Source: Inquilinus sp. Marseille-Q2685
GTDB lineage: Bacteria > Pseudomonadota > Alphaproteobacteria > DSM-16000 > Inquilinaceae
Direction: 5' to 3'
Assembly: GCF_916619195.1 (NCBI RefSeq)
Contig: NZ_CAKAKL010000011.1
Coordinates: 62,001-126,000, forward strand
Length of the DNA: 64,000 nt
How positions within the stretch are numbered: the stretch's first letter is position 1; every line of letters begins with the position of its first letter. Shown here piece after piece: positions 25,579 to 34,239 of the stretch. A program made the translations under genes and the position numbers. The notes below the pieces were generated by a model, which was not told where the DNA came from, did no database searches, and was given only the letters and a program-made list of their open reading frames with translations.

Positions 25579-25710
25579 TCCCCTGTTGAGGCACGGCCGT
25601 TGGCCGCCGCGCTGTTTTTGCGGAGCGACAATTCATAAAGTGGCGGCTCGCAGAGTCAATCGACGCCCCCTATAAAGTCCGACGAATTTTCGCCATCGCG
25701 GGACAAGGCC

Positions 25711-27039
25711 ATGAGCGACGCCATCCGAATCCACGACCTGTCGACGCTGTCCGCCGCCGGCCGCCATGCCCTGCTGGCCCGGACCGAGGCCGATCTCGGC
25801 CCCTTCCTCGACGCCGTACGGCCGATCGTGGCGGCGGTGCAGGCCGAGGGCGACGAGGCCGTGGCCCGCTTCACCCGCGACTTCGACAAGGCGACGGTTT
25901 CGGCCGACAGCCTGCGCGTCGGCCAGTCGGCGCTGGACGCGGCGCCGGGCGCGCTGGAGCCCGAGGTGATGGCCGCGATCGACTTCGCCGCCGACAGCAT
26001 CCGCCGCTTCCACGAGGCGCAGCTGCCGGAGGAGATGTGGTGGAAGGAGGTGCGCCCCGGCGTCTTCGCCGGCGACCGCATCCGGCCGATCCCGTCGGTC
26101 GCCTGCTACGTGCCGCGCGGCAAGGGCGCCTTCCCCTCCGTCGCCATGATGACCACGATCCCGGCGCTGGCGGCGAAGGTGCCGAACGTCGTGATCATCA
26201 CCCCGCCCGGCCCGGACGGGCAGGTCGACACCGCGACGCTGGCCGTGGCGAAGCGGGTCGGCGTCACCCAGGTCTTCGCCGCCGGCGGCGCCCAGGGCGT
26301 CGCGGCGGTCGCTTACGGCACCGCGACGATCCCGAAATGCGACAAGATCGTCGGCCCCGGCAGCCCCTATGTCGTCGCCGCCAAGCGCCTCTTGGCCGAT
26401 GCGATCGACACCGGCACCCCGGCGGGGCCGAGCGAATCCATCATCCTGGCCGACGGCAGCGTCGACGGCGCGCTGGCGGCGCTGGACCTGATCATCGAGT
26501 CCGAGCACGGGCCGGACAGCTCGGCCTGGCTCGTCACCGACAGCCGCAAGGTCGCGGAGCAGGCGGCCGCCGCGCTGCCCGGGCACTGGGCGGAAATGGG
26601 CGCGGGCCGCGCCGGCTTCTCCCGCGCCGTGCTGACCGGCCCGCGCGGCGGCATCGTGCTGGCGCCGGACTGGGACGCGGCGGTCGGCTTCGTCAACGAC
26701 TACGCGCCGGAGCATCTGCAGATCCTGTCGCGCGACCCCTTCGCCGACGCGGCGCGGATCGACCATGCCGGCGAGATCCTGCTGGGCCCGCACACGCCGG
26801 TGACGATCGGCAATTTCGTGCTGGGCCCGAACGCGGTGCTGCCGACCGGCCGCCACGCCCGCACCGCCTCGCCGCTGTCGGTGTTCGACTTCCTGAAGCG
26901 GACCTCAATCGGCTATGTCAGCGCCGCCGGCTATCCGGCCCTGGCCGAGCAGGCGCGGACGCTGGCGACCTATGAAGGCTTCGACGGCCACGCCCGCGCG
27001 GTGTCCGAGGTGCGGGACGGGCTGCTGAAACGGGGCTGA
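25711..27039 (+). CDS. Histidinol dehydrogenase-like oxidoreductase (probably not HisD)
   Basis: NAD-dependent dehydrogenase of 442 residues aligned along its length with His[27 protein letters not shown], and the catalytic pair E334-H335 in DYAPEHLQI. Of the four zinc ligands of E. coli HisD (Gln259, His262, Asp360, His419, from established knowledge) the equivalents are Glu263, His266, Asn368 and His427, so two are changed. The late motif reads [18 protein letters not shown] where HisD has the histidine-containing NHVLPTGG. No other his genes are near. HisD paralogues such as the sulfopropanediol dehydrogenase HpsN act in catabolism; a similar alcohol-dehydrogenase role fits the TauABC-like neighbours. 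Confidence 0.85.
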   Translation: MSDAIRIHDLSTLSAAGRHALLARTEADLGPFLDAVRPIVAAVQAEGDEAVARFTRDFDKATVSADSLRVGQSALDAAPGALEPEVMAAIDFAADSIRRFHEAQLPEEMWWKEVRPGVFAGDRIRPIPSVACYVPRGKGAFPSVAMMTTIPALAAKVPNVVIITPPGPDGQVDTATLAVAKRVGVTQVFAAGGAQGVAAVAYGTATIPKCDKIVGPGSPYVVAAKRLLADAIDTGTPAGPSESIILADGSVDGALAALDLIIESEHGPDSSAWLVTDSRKVAEQAAAALPGHWAEMGAGRAGFSRAVLTGPRGGIVLAPDWDAAVGFVNDYAPEHLQILSRDPFADAARIDHAGEILLGPHTPVTIGNFVLGPNAVLPTGRHARTASPLSVFDFLKRTSIGYVSAAGYPALAEQARTLATYEGFDGHARAVSEVRDGLLKRG

Positions 27040-27041
27040 GC

Positions 27042-27398
27042 ATGGCCGAGGCCGAGACCGTCACGCTGTGGCGCCCGGTCGGGCCGGAGGAGCTGCGGCT
27101 GATCCGGGAGGCCGGCATGCGCGCCTTCCCACCCCGCCTGCCGGAGCAGCCGATCTTCTACCCGGTGCTGTCGGAGGACTATGCCGTCAAGATCGCCCGC
27201 GACTGGAACGTGCCGGCCAGCGGCTCCGGCTATGTCACCCGCTTCCAGGTGCGGCGCGACTTACTGGACCGCTACCAGGTCCAGGAGGCCGGCGGCCGCA
27301 GCCACCTCGAATGCTGGATCCCAGCCGAGGACCTGCCGGCCTTCAACGCCGCCATCGTCGGCGCGATCGAGGTGACGGCGGAGTTTCATCAGGAATAG
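27042..27398 (+). CDS. Small conserved protein (annotated in relatives as ADP-ribosylation/crystallin J1)
   Basis: Protein of 118 residues beginning MAEAETVTLWRPVGPEELRL and continuing PPRLPEQPIFYPVLSEDYA, ARDWNVPASGSGYVTRF and a C-terminal IVGAIEVTAEFHQE. I recall this compact protein from many proteobacterial genomes under the label ADP-ribosylation/crystallin J1, but the catalytic motifs of true ADP-ribosylglycohydrolases are absent, so the label is doubtful. It starts 2 bp after the HisD-like stop, suggesting cotranscription. Function unknown. Confidence 0.75.
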   Translation: MAEAETVTLWRPVGPEELRLIREAGMRAFPPRLPEQPIFYPVLSEDYAVKIARDWNVPASGSGYVTRFQVRRDLLDRYQVQEAGGRSHLECWIPAEDLPAFNAAIVGAIEVTAEFHQE

Positions 27399-27422
27399 TC
27401 CCGACGGCCCAAGACATAGACC

Positions 27423-27560
27423 CGTCATGGCGAGCCCCGAAGGGGCGTGGCCATCCAGGGCGGCTCGCACCGGCCCCTGGATGGCCACGGCGCTCCGCGC
27501 CTCGCCATGACGGGAAGAGACCGAATGGTTGATCTTAAAGGCCGTAGGTATAGGCGCGGA
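27423..27560. repeat. Composite dispersed repeat, GTCATGGCGAG family plus tail
   Basis: The core 27423-27512 pairs GTCATGGCGAG with CTCGCCATGAC and has inner GGCCATCCAGGG / CCCTGGATGGCC. The tail (27527-27560) includes GATCTTAAAGGCCG and GGTATAGG, matching the inverted tail of the copy at 22797. It fills the gap between convergent genes. The remaining bases 27561-27618 show nothing recognisable. Confidence 0.75.
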
Positions 27561-27618
27561 GCAAGCCGCGAAAGCGAAGCCGCCCTCCTATGCGTGACAC
27601 GTCCGCCCTGCCCTTCGG

Positions 27619-28397
<779 letters not shown>

Positions 28398-28436
28398 GGG
28401 AAAGCCTCTTCGGTAACAGGTCTAATGTAACCTTTA

Positions 28437-28455
28437 GTAATGTCGTTGTCATTAC
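28437..28455. promoter_or_regulatory. Operator candidate of the toxin-antitoxin operon
   Basis: GTAATG (28437-28442) and CATTAC (28450-28455) are perfect inverted arms around a 7-bp spacer, in an A+T-rich patch upstream of the antitoxin start. A similar half-site, TAATGTAAC, lies at about 28423. Ribbon-helix-helix antitoxins bind such short inverted sites to autorepress. Confidence 0.5.
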
Positions 28456-28461
28456 GCAGTT

Positions 28462-28492
28462 GTAGGTTGGGTTCGCGACCGCGAACCCAACA
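28462..28492. terminator. Hairpin repeat GTTGGGTTCGC/GCGAACCCAA, copy 2
   Basis: Arms GGTTGGGTTCGC and GCGAACCCAAC enclose GACC, about 24 bp after the VapB-like stop on the minus strand. It matches the copies at 14290 and 54583. A terminator or 3'-end role is inferred. Confidence 0.6.
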
Positions 28493-28515
28493 TCCCACCA
28501 ATCGCGCTGGCCCTG

Positions 28516-28761
28516 TCAGTGCGGCTCGCGCTCTTCCGCCTTCGGCTGCCATCGCTCCTTCATGAAGTCCTCCGAGGCGCCCGATCCACGCAGGAAGAAA
28601 TCATCCCAGCGCTTGCCGACCGGCGTGACCAGACGGCTGTCGCTGATCTTGAGGATCTCGACCTCATCCGTGCCCTCCGGGAAGGCGATGGCTTTTGGCA
28701 AGCACACCATCTGGCCGTGCCTGCTGGTGAAGAGCTTCGTGCAGATCACACCAAGCCCCAT
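28516..28761 (-). CDS. VapB/VagC-like antitoxin without adjacent toxin
   Basis: Protein of 81 residues. The N-terminal part, MGLGVICTKLFTSRHGQMVC then LPKAIAFPEG and DEVEILKISDSRLVTP, fits an AbrB/MazE swapped-hairpin DNA-binding domain as in VagC/VapB antitoxins. The C-terminal WDDFFLRGSGASEDFMKERW resembles the toxin-binding tail of that family. A PIN-domain VapC should follow immediately downstream on the minus strand, but only a hairpin repeat and then the unrelated DUF1778 operon are present. The start is uncertain because no clear ribosome site lies in front of the ATG. It is an orphan antitoxin, perhaps a remnant. Confidence 0.7.
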   Translation of the reverse strand: MGLGVICTKLFTSRHGQMVCLPKAIAFPEGTDEVEILKISDSRLVTPVGKRWDDFFLRGSGASEDFMKERWQPKAEEREPH

Positions 28762-28785
28762 AGGAAGTCTCGCTTCCAACAGTAC

Positions 28786-28860
28786 CGTCATCGCGAGCCG
28801 AAGGCGAAGCGATCCAGCAGCCCCCTGGATTGCCACGGCGCTGCGCGCCTCGCGATGACG
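28786..28860. repeat. Dispersed palindromic repeat, GTCATCGCGAG variant
   Basis: CGTCATCGCGAGCCGAAGGC and GCGCGCCTCGCGATGACG flank AGCGATCCAG and CCCCTGGATTGCC. It lies 3' of the SDR gene (stop at 28883, minus strand) and just upstream of the VapB-like start. Confidence 0.7.
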
Positions 28861-28882
28861 CCAAGAATGGCAGTCAACTCGC

Positions 28883-29653
28883 TCAAATCGACGCCAGGTA
28901 CCCGCCATCGACATACAGCACCTGCCCGGTGACATAGGCGGCGGCGTCGGAGCAAAGGAAGACGGCGGGGCCGACCAGGTCGTCCATCCGGCCGAAGCGG
29001 CCCATCGGGATGGCACCGAGCATGCGCTGCTGCCAGGCCTCGTCCTGGTAGAACACCTCGGTCAGGGCGGTGCGGAAATAGCCCGGGCCGATGCCGTTGA
29101 CCCGGATGCCGTCCTTCGCCCACTCCGTCGCCAGCGCCCGGGTCATGCCGACGAGGCCGGTCTTCGAGGCGCCGTAGGGCACGGCGCCGGGCACCCCGAC
29201 CTCCGAGGTCAGCGAGCACAGATTGAGGATGGCTCCGCCGCCCCGCGGCTTCATCAGCAGCGCCGCGGCGCGGGCGCAGAAGAAGGCGCCCTTCAGGTTG
29301 GTGTCGACGATCCGGTCCCACAGCGCCTCGTCGACCGAAAGCGACGGCCGCACCTCCTCCACCCCGGCGTTGTTGACCAGGATGTCGAGCCCGCCCAGCG
29401 CCGTGGCCGCGGCGGCGAAGGCGCGGTCGATGCTGCGGGTATCGGCGACGTCGAGCACCACCGGCACCGCCTGCCGGCCGCGCTCGCGCACCGCCTCGGC
29501 CACCCGGTCCAGCGCCGCGCGGTCGCGGCCGGCCAGGGCGATGCCGGCGCCGGCCGCGGCCAGGCCGAGGGCCAGGGCCTCGCCGATGCCGCGGCCGGCC
29601 CCCGTCACCAGCGCCCGCCGCCCCGCCAGCGGCCCCGAAGCCGGATCGACCAT
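28883..29653 (-). CDS. Short-chain dehydrogenase/reductase (SDR family)
   Basis: Classical SDR of 256 residues. It has the cofactor motif TGAGRGIGEAL (about 18-28), NNAGVEEV, catalytic serine in NLCSLTSEVG, and the YxxxK motif in VPYGASKTGLVG, then the GPGYFRTALTE loop and a C-terminal YVDGGYLAS. The start at 29653 is supported by AGGAGG just upstream. The arginine after GAG suggests NADP(H) preference (family rule, inference). Closest in style to gluconate 5-dehydrogenase/3-oxoacyl reductase-like enzymes; the substrate is unknown. Confidence 0.88.
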   Translation of the reverse strand: MVDPASGPLAGRRALVTGAGRGIGEALALGLAAAGAGIALAGRDRAALDRVAEAVRERGRQAVPVVLDVADTRSIDRAFAAAATALGGLDILVNNAGVEEVRPSLSVDEALWDRIVDTNLKGAFFCARAAALLMKPRGGGAILNLCSLTSEVGVPGAVPYGASKTGLVGMTRALATEWAKDGIRVNGIGPGYFRTALTEVFYQDEAWQQRMLGAIPMGRFGRMDDLVGPAVFLCSDAAAYVTGQVLYVDGGYLASI

Positions 29654-29790
29654 GCCTTCCTCCTGCCGAATGCAGCGCAGGCTTGCGCGACGCCCGGAGC
29701 GGGTCAAGACCTCGACGGTTGCCAATCCGGTCCCGAGCGGTTAACCATGAGTCATGGTCACCACGCGCTCCCTGCGAATTAGCCACTAGG

Positions 29791-29821
29791 CCCCGGGCCG
29801 GCCGCGCCGGCTCCCCCGGGG
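29791..29821 (+). other. Strong hairpin in leader of the gene at 29862
   Basis: CCCCGGG (29791-29797) pairs with CCCGGGG (29815-29821), and an inner pair GCCGGC (29797-29802) / GCCGGC (29806-29811) closes a 3-nt loop. It is 40 bp upstream of the next ATG in a divergent region, so it may be a leader structure; its role is not known. Confidence 0.35.
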
Positions 29822-29861
29822 TCTTCGTCCGTGTGCTGTTCGCATTTCCCGGGAGAAGACG

Positions 29862-30146
29862 ATGACCATGACCCGCGACGACGCGCAGGTCCTTTTTCAT
29901 GTGGTCGGCACGGCCGACACCAACCTGCTGCCCCGCCTGCTCGAGCATTTCTGCCTGCGCGATGTCGTGCCCGAACGCGTCTCGGCCGAGCGCCAGGGCG
30001 ACGAGATGCGCGTGACCATCGCGGTCCGCCGCGAGGCCTGCCCGGAATGGGAGATGGTGGCCCGCAAGCTCGGCCAGATCTTCGTGGTCAGGAACGTGCT
30101 GGCCTCGGTCGCCGACGACGCGGCGGAGCTGCAGGCCGCGGGCTGA
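29862..30146 (+). CDS. Small hypothetical protein with ACT-like pattern
   Basis: Protein of 94 residues starting [20 protein letters not shown]. An alternating hydrophobic strand, a helix ([20 protein letters not shown]), a strand (MRVTIAVRR), a helix ([11 protein letters not shown]) and a short strand (VVRNVLAS) give the beta-alpha-beta-beta-alpha-beta order of ACT domains, like small acetolactate-synthase-type regulators. The similarity is structural guesswork. A ribosome site GGGAGAAG precedes the ATG; an internal ATG at 29868 is a possible alternative. Neighbouring genes are SDRs on either side. Confidence 0.6.
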   Translation: MTMTRDDAQVLFHVVGTADTNLLPRLLEHFCLRDVVPERVSAERQGDEMRVTIAVRREACPEWEMVARKLGQIFVVRNVLASVADDAAELQAAG

Positions 30147-30294
30147 GCATTCCCCGATACCACGGCCCCGCGAGGCGCATGCTTCACCCTGGCCCAATTC
30201 GGCAGCATTCCGGCTGACTAAGTCGGACATAACCGCTAGGGTCCGTTCCGACGGGGCGGAGCCGACCCCGAGAACCGATACGGGAGAGACGCAG

Positions 30295-31047
30295 ATGGCA
30301 AGCAAGGTGGCGCTGGTGACGGGGGCCGGGTCGGGCGTCGGCCGTGCGGTGACCCTGGCCTTCCTCAAGGACGGGTACAAGGTGGTGCTGGCCGGCCGGC
30401 GGCAGGATGCGCTGTCGGAGACCATCCAGCTGTCGGGCGTGCCCGCGGAGCAGGCCCTGGCGGTGCCGACCGACGTCACCGACCCGAAGAGCGTCCGCGC
30501 CCTGTTCGACGCCGCCAAGGCCCGCTTCGGCCGGCTGGACGTGCTGTTCAACAATGCCGGCGTCAGCGCCCCCGGCGTGCCGCTGGAGGACCTGACCTTC
30601 GAGCAGTGGAAGGCGGTGGTCGACACCAACCTGACCGGCCCGTTCCTGTGCACGCAGGAGGCGTTCCGGATCATGAAGGACCAGGACCCGCAGGGCGGCC
30701 GGATCATCAACAACGGGTCGATCTCGGCGCATGTGCCGCGGCCGAACTCCGCCCCCTACACCGCGACCAAGCACGCCATCACCGGCCTGACCCGGTCGAC
30801 CTCGCTGGACGGGCGCAAATACAACATCGCCTGCGGCCAGGTCGACATCGGCAACGCCGCCACCGACATGGCGTCGAAGATGGCCAAGGGCGTGCCCCAG
30901 GCCGACGGCTCGATCAAGCCGGAGCCGCTGATGGACGCGGCCCATGTCGCCAGCACCGTGCTGATGATGGCGTCCCTGCCGCTCGACGCGAATGTCCAGT
31001 TCGTCACCGTGATGGCGACGGCCATGCCCTATATCGGGCGGGGTTAG
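30295..31047 (+). CDS. Short-chain dehydrogenase/reductase (SDR family)
   Basis: SDR of 250 residues with cofactor motif [11 protein letters not shown] (10-20), [25 protein letters not shown], serine in [14 protein letters not shown], and [11 protein letters not shown] with Tyr and Lys of the catalytic site. The region after the active site ([20 protein letters not shown]) is longer than in minimal SDRs. GGGAGAG lies upstream of the ATG. It is an NAD(P)-dependent oxidoreductase with unknown substrate and no clear operon partner; the gene converges on a GNAT gene across a large repeat. Confidence 0.9.
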   Translation: MASKVALVTGAGSGVGRAVTLAFLKDGYKVVLAGRRQDALSETIQLSGVPAEQALAVPTDVTDPKSVRALFDAAKARFGRLDVLFNNAGVSAPGVPLEDLTFEQWKAVVDTNLTGPFLCTQEAFRIMKDQDPQGGRIINNGSISAHVPRPNSAPYTATKHAITGLTRSTSLDGRKYNIACGQVDIGNAATDMASKMAKGVPQADGSIKPEPLMDAAHVASTVLMMASLPLDANVQFVTVMATAMPYIGRG

Positions 31048-31089
31048 GCTGACCGCGGGGCCTCAAACCGTCCTGACGAGCGTCTTCGT

Positions 31090-31229
31090 ATTGCCTCTCC
31101 CGCCGGACGCGGGAGAGGTCGGACGTCCGCAGGACGGCCGGGTGAGGGCTGGCCCAGGCTTCGACGAAATCCCCTCACCCGGAGCCGCTTCGCGTCTCCG
31201 ACCTCTCCCGTAAACGGGAGAGGCAACAT
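31090..31229. repeat. Long palindromic intergenic repeat (CTCTCCCG…CGGGAGAGG type)
   Basis: About 140 bp with outer arms TTGCCTCTCCCGCC and AAACGGGAGAGGCAA and inner inverted parts GGAGAGGTCGGA / TCCGACCTCTCC and GGGTGAGGG / CCCTCACCC. It can fold into a large cruciform between convergent genes. Only one copy of this type is present in the window. Confidence 0.65.
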
Positions 31230-31261
31230 CCCAGCCTCTGGCTACGTCCGGACCGACGCGA

Positions 31262-32050
31262 TCAGGCTCCCGCCTCCCGCACATAGGGCGTGGTCGTGGT
31301 CAGCGCCCGGAAGCCGAGCCGTTCCAGGATCGGCCGGCTTTCTGAGGAGGCATCGACGGTGAGGAAGCGGAAGCCTCGCTGCTTCGCCTCGGCGGCGCGC
31401 TTTGCCACCAAAGCGCGATAGATGCCGCGGCCGCGCCAGTGCGGGCGGGTGGCGCCGCCCCACAGATCGGCGAAGGCGGTGCCGGGATGGAACCGGATCC
31501 AGCCGGCCGAGACGCAATGGCCGTCGGCCATGGCGAGATAGACCGACAGCCGGTCCGGCGCGGCCGCGATCCCCGCCCCCAGCCCCTCCGACCGCCAGTC
31601 TTCATCGGCGCCGTAGACCGCGGCCATCAGGTCGTCGATGGCGCCGAAGCGCACCGGGTCGACCACCCGCTCGATCGTGACGCCCTCGGGATCGACCGGC
31701 GGCGGCAGCGGGCCGTCGAGATCGAGCGCGAGCAGCGTCTCCGGCTCCTCCGGCACGAAGCCGGCGGCCTGCAGGCGCCGGCCGAGATCGGCTGGCGCGT
31801 CATGGCCGTACAGCTTCCATTCGACAGACCGGCCCTCGCTCGCGAAGAACGCGGCTTCCCGCGCGATCGCGGCGTCGGCCGAGGCGGCGTCGAGCCGGCT
31901 CCACAGCACGAAGTTGTCATGCACCCCGAGCCCGGGGCCGATGACGCGGGTGACGTCGGGCAGAGGCTCGACCCGGTAGGCCGGATCGGCCTGCACCGGG
32001 ACCCGCCGCAGCTCGGCGTCGAAGCGCCTCAGGATCTCCGTCGTGTCCAT
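31262..32050 (-). CDS. GNAT family N-acetyltransferase
   Basis: Protein of 262 residues with a C-terminal GNAT domain. Motif A appears as ADLWGGATRPHWRGRGIYRA followed by LVAKRAAEAKQRGFRFLTV and SESRPILERLGFRAL. The acetyl-CoA loop RGRGIY is intact. The N-terminal about 120 residues (LRRVPVQADPAYRVEPLPDV and a region with WKLYGHDAP) are a separate, less conserved half, perhaps a degenerate second GNAT domain. The acceptor substrate is unknown. It is divergent from the LysE gene. Confidence 0.85.
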   Translation of the reverse strand: MDTTEILRRFDAELRRVPVQADPAYRVEPLPDVTRVIGPGLGVHDNFVLWSRLDAASADAAIAREAAFFASEGRSVEWKLYGHDAPADLGRRLQAAGFVPEEPETLLALDLDGPLPPPVDPEGVTIERVVDPVRFGAIDDLMAAVYGADEDWRSEGLGAGIAAAPDRLSVYLAMADGHCVSAGWIRFHPGTAFADLWGGATRPHWRGRGIYRALVAKRAAEAKQRGFRFLTVDASSESRPILERLGFRALTTTTPYVREAGA

Positions 32051-32148
32051 CCCGTCCTCCGCACGATGCGCCGGGCTTGCCCCGGGCGTCCCTTATGGCC
32101 GATTTTGGGGCCGGCTGCGACCGCAGCCCCGCCTGTTTCGGAGGAATC

Positions 32149-32787
32149 GTGAACGGCACCCTGCTTCTGGCTTCCGGCCTCGCCGGCTTCGCCTACGGCA
32201 TCTCGCCGGGGCCGGCGGTGCTGGCCCTGTTCGGCATCTCCGCCGGCCAGGGGCGAAAGGCTGGCGCCACCTTTCTGTGCGGCCACCTGGTCGGCGACGC
32301 GCTGTGGTCAGCGCTGGCGCTGACCGCGATCATCGGCGCCCAGGTGATCGGCCCGGCGGTGTTCGACGCGCTCGGCCTGATCTGCGGCGCCTATCTGCTG
32401 TGGCTCGGCTGGTCGGCGCTGACCGTGCGCCGCGGCTCCGACGGCCGCATCGACACCTCGGTGCGGCGGCCGCTGCTGCGGGGCCTGCTGTTCGGCGTCA
32501 CCAACCCGAAGGGCTATCCGGTGGCCGTCGCCACCTTCACCGCCCTGCTCACCAGCTATGCCGCCAGCCTGACCTGGTCGGAGCTGCCGGCCCTGGTCGG
32601 CGCCGCCTGCCTCGGCGCCGTCGCCGCCTATGTCATCCTGGTCGCCGTCGCCGGCGCTTCGGCGGTGCGCGGCTTCTACCGCCGGCACGAGATCTGGTTC
32701 GTCCGCGCCTCCGGCGTCCTGTTCCTCGGCTTCGCCCTGCACGCGCTGACCGAGTCGATCACCGGCTTCGCCGCGCGCCGGAGCTGA
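32149..32787 (+). CDS. LysE/RhtB family amino acid exporter
   Basis: Inner membrane protein of 212 residues with five or six hydrophobic segments. It starts VNGTLLLASGLAGFAYGISP from a GTG at 32149, preceded by GGAGGA; the frame is open for 24 codons upstream but without such a site. The PGPAVLALFG motif near residues 20-29 and NPKGYPVAVATF are family marks. LysE-type proteins export amino acids or their derivatives. The HAD-like gene starts 8 bp downstream and is probably cotranscribed. Confidence 0.88.
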   Translation: MNGTLLLASGLAGFAYGISPGPAVLALFGISAGQGRKAGATFLCGHLVGDALWSALALTAIIGAQVIGPAVFDALGLICGAYLLWLGWSALTVRRGSDGRIDTSVRRPLLRGLLFGVTNPKGYPVAVATFTALLTSYAASLTWSELPALVGAACLGAVAAYVILVAVAGASAVRGFYRRHEIWFVRASGVLFLGFALHALTESITGFAARRS

Positions 32788-32795
32788 CGGTCCCG

Positions 32796-33515
32796 ATGCC
32801 CGCTCCCCTGACGGTCGCCTTCGACGCGGACGACACGCTGTGGCACAGCGAATCCGTTTTCGAGGAGACGCATGCCCGGCTGGTCGCCCTCCTCGCCCCT
32901 TGGGCCGACGCCGAGACGCTCGAGCGCACCCTGCTCGACACCGAGGCGCGCAACCTGAAGACCTTCGGCTACGGCGTGAAGGGCTTCACCCTGTCGACGA
33001 TCGAGACCGCGATCGAGATCACCGGCGGCCGCATCGGCGCCGGCGAGATCCGCACCATCCTCGACCTCGGCAAGGCGATGATGGACCATCCGGTCGAGCT
33101 GATCGATGGCGTGGTCGAGACGCTCGACGCGCTGGCGCCGGAGGCCAGGGCCGGGCGGATCCGGCTGATCGTGATCACCAAGGGCGACCTGTTCCACCAG
33201 GAGAGCAAGGTCGCCCGCTCCGGCCTCGCCGAGCGCTTCGACAGCGTCGAGATCGTGGCCGAGAAGGACGAGGCGACCTATCGCCGGATCCTGCAGCGCG
33301 CCGGCGCGACGCCGGAGCGGTTCCTGATGATCGGCAACTCGATGCGCTCGGACATCCTGCCGGTGCTCGACCTCGGCGGCCAGGCGGTGCACATCCCCTA
33401 TCGCATCACCTGGGCGCATGAGGCCGTGGCCCGGCCGGAGATCGCGCCGCCCGGCTTCCACACGCTCGATTCGATCCGCGAGGTGCCGGCGCTGGTGGCG
33501 CGGCTGCTGGGATAG
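32796..33515 (+). CDS. HAD-superfamily hydrolase
   Basis: Protein of 239 residues. Motif I is FDADDTLW with Asp10 and Asp12, motif II is LIVITKGD, motif III lysine lies in FDSVEIVAEKDEATY, and motif IV is LMIGNSMRSDILP. A helical cap is inserted after motif I (residues about 18-95). HAD hydrolases of this layout are phosphatases for small metabolites; the substrate cannot be assigned. It follows the LysE gene by 8 bp, so they may act together, and it converges on the MaoC gene across a repeat. Confidence 0.88.
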   Translation: MPAPLTVAFDADDTLWHSESVFEETHARLVALLAPWADAETLERTLLDTEARNLKTFGYGVKGFTLSTIETAIEITGGRIGAGEIRTILDLGKAMMDHPVELIDGVVETLDALAPEARAGRIRLIVITKGDLFHQESKVARSGLAERFDSVEIVAEKDEATYRRILQRAGATPERFLMIGNSMRSDILPVLDLGGQAVHIPYRITWAHEAVARPEIAPPGFHTLDSIREVPALVARLLG

Positions 33516-33540
33516 GACGCTCGACGACGATTCCTTTTAT

Positions 33541-33632
33541 TGTCATTGCCGGGCTTGACCCGGCAATCCAGGGGGGCCGCCCAGAGCGGCATCGACATTC
33601 CCTGGATGCCCGGGTCAAGCCCGGGCATGACA
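33541..33632. repeat. Dispersed repeat, GTCATTGCCGGG…CCCGGGCATGAC type, copy 1
   Basis: GTCATTGCCGGGCTTGACCC at one end and GCCCGGGTCAAGCCCGGGCA with TGACAG at the other, with inner AATCCAGG / CCTGGATGCC. It lies between convergent HAD and MaoC genes. A second near-identical copy is at 43379-43455. Confidence 0.75.
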
Positions 33633-33657
33633 GTTGAAGAAGCTCCTGACAGCCCGG

Positions 33658-34137
33658 CTACGACGACGACGCCGGCCGCTTCGGCACAACCATATTGGCG
33701 ACCATCACCTGCACCGGCTCGCCCGCCTGGTTCAGGGTGGTGATCCGGGTCTTGACCAGGCCGCGGTCGGGGCGCGACCGGGACGGCCGGATCTCCAGCA
33801 CCTCGCTCTCCACCCGCAGCACGTCGCCCGGGCGCACCGGGCGCGGCCAGCGCATCTCGTCGGTGCCGCCGCCGATCCGCCCGCCCACCGGCAGGAACTC
33901 GCCGCCGACCAGGAGCTTCATGGTCAGGGCCGCGGTGTGCCAGCCGCTGGCCGCGAGCCCGCCGAAGAAGGTCGCCTTCGCCGCCTCCTCGTCAAGATGG
34001 AAGGGCTGCGGGTCGAACTGGGCGGCGAAGGCCTTGATCGCCTCGGGCGTGACCGCGACGGTGCCCGAGCCGAAGCGCTGCCCGACCTCGAGATCCTCCA
34101 GATACAGGCGGCGGGCGGCGGTGGTGTCCGGCGGCAT
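33658..34137 (-). CDS. MaoC-like (R)-specific hydratase family protein
   Basis: Hot-dog-fold protein of 159 residues. LYLEDLEVGQRFGSGTVAVT is the standard opening and FDPQPFHLDEEAA contains Asp42 and His47 of the hydratase active-site motif; GGLAASGWHTAALTMKL follows. MaoC proteins hydrate enoyl-CoA or form part of dehydratases, and some act on mesaconyl-CoA-like substrates. The coding frame is open upstream within rsmB, but homology begins at MPPDTTAARRLYLEDL (34137). It is divergent from rsmB. Confidence 0.88.
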   Translation of the reverse strand: MPPDTTAARRLYLEDLEVGQRFGSGTVAVTPEAIKAFAAQFDPQPFHLDEEAAKATFFGGLAASGWHTAALTMKLLVGGEFLPVGGRIGGGTDEMRWPRPVRPGDVLRVESEVLEIRPSRSRPDRGLVKTRITTLNQAGEPVQVMVANMVVPKRPASSS

Positions 34138-34239
34138 CGGCGTGTTCTCCCTCTTTGCCCCAGCATGACGCGGCGGGGCCGAACGCGAAAGTGCGCGTTG
34201 GCACTGGTCCGCCCGGCGCCGATGGTCTACATCCCGCGC

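Noticed and set aside
25711-27039. Biosynthetic hisD
   Set aside because: Changed metal ligands and the absence of other his genes argue against a histidine biosynthesis role.
31090-31229. CRISPR array
   Set aside because: Repeated segments here are inverted within one element, not direct repeats with regular spacers.
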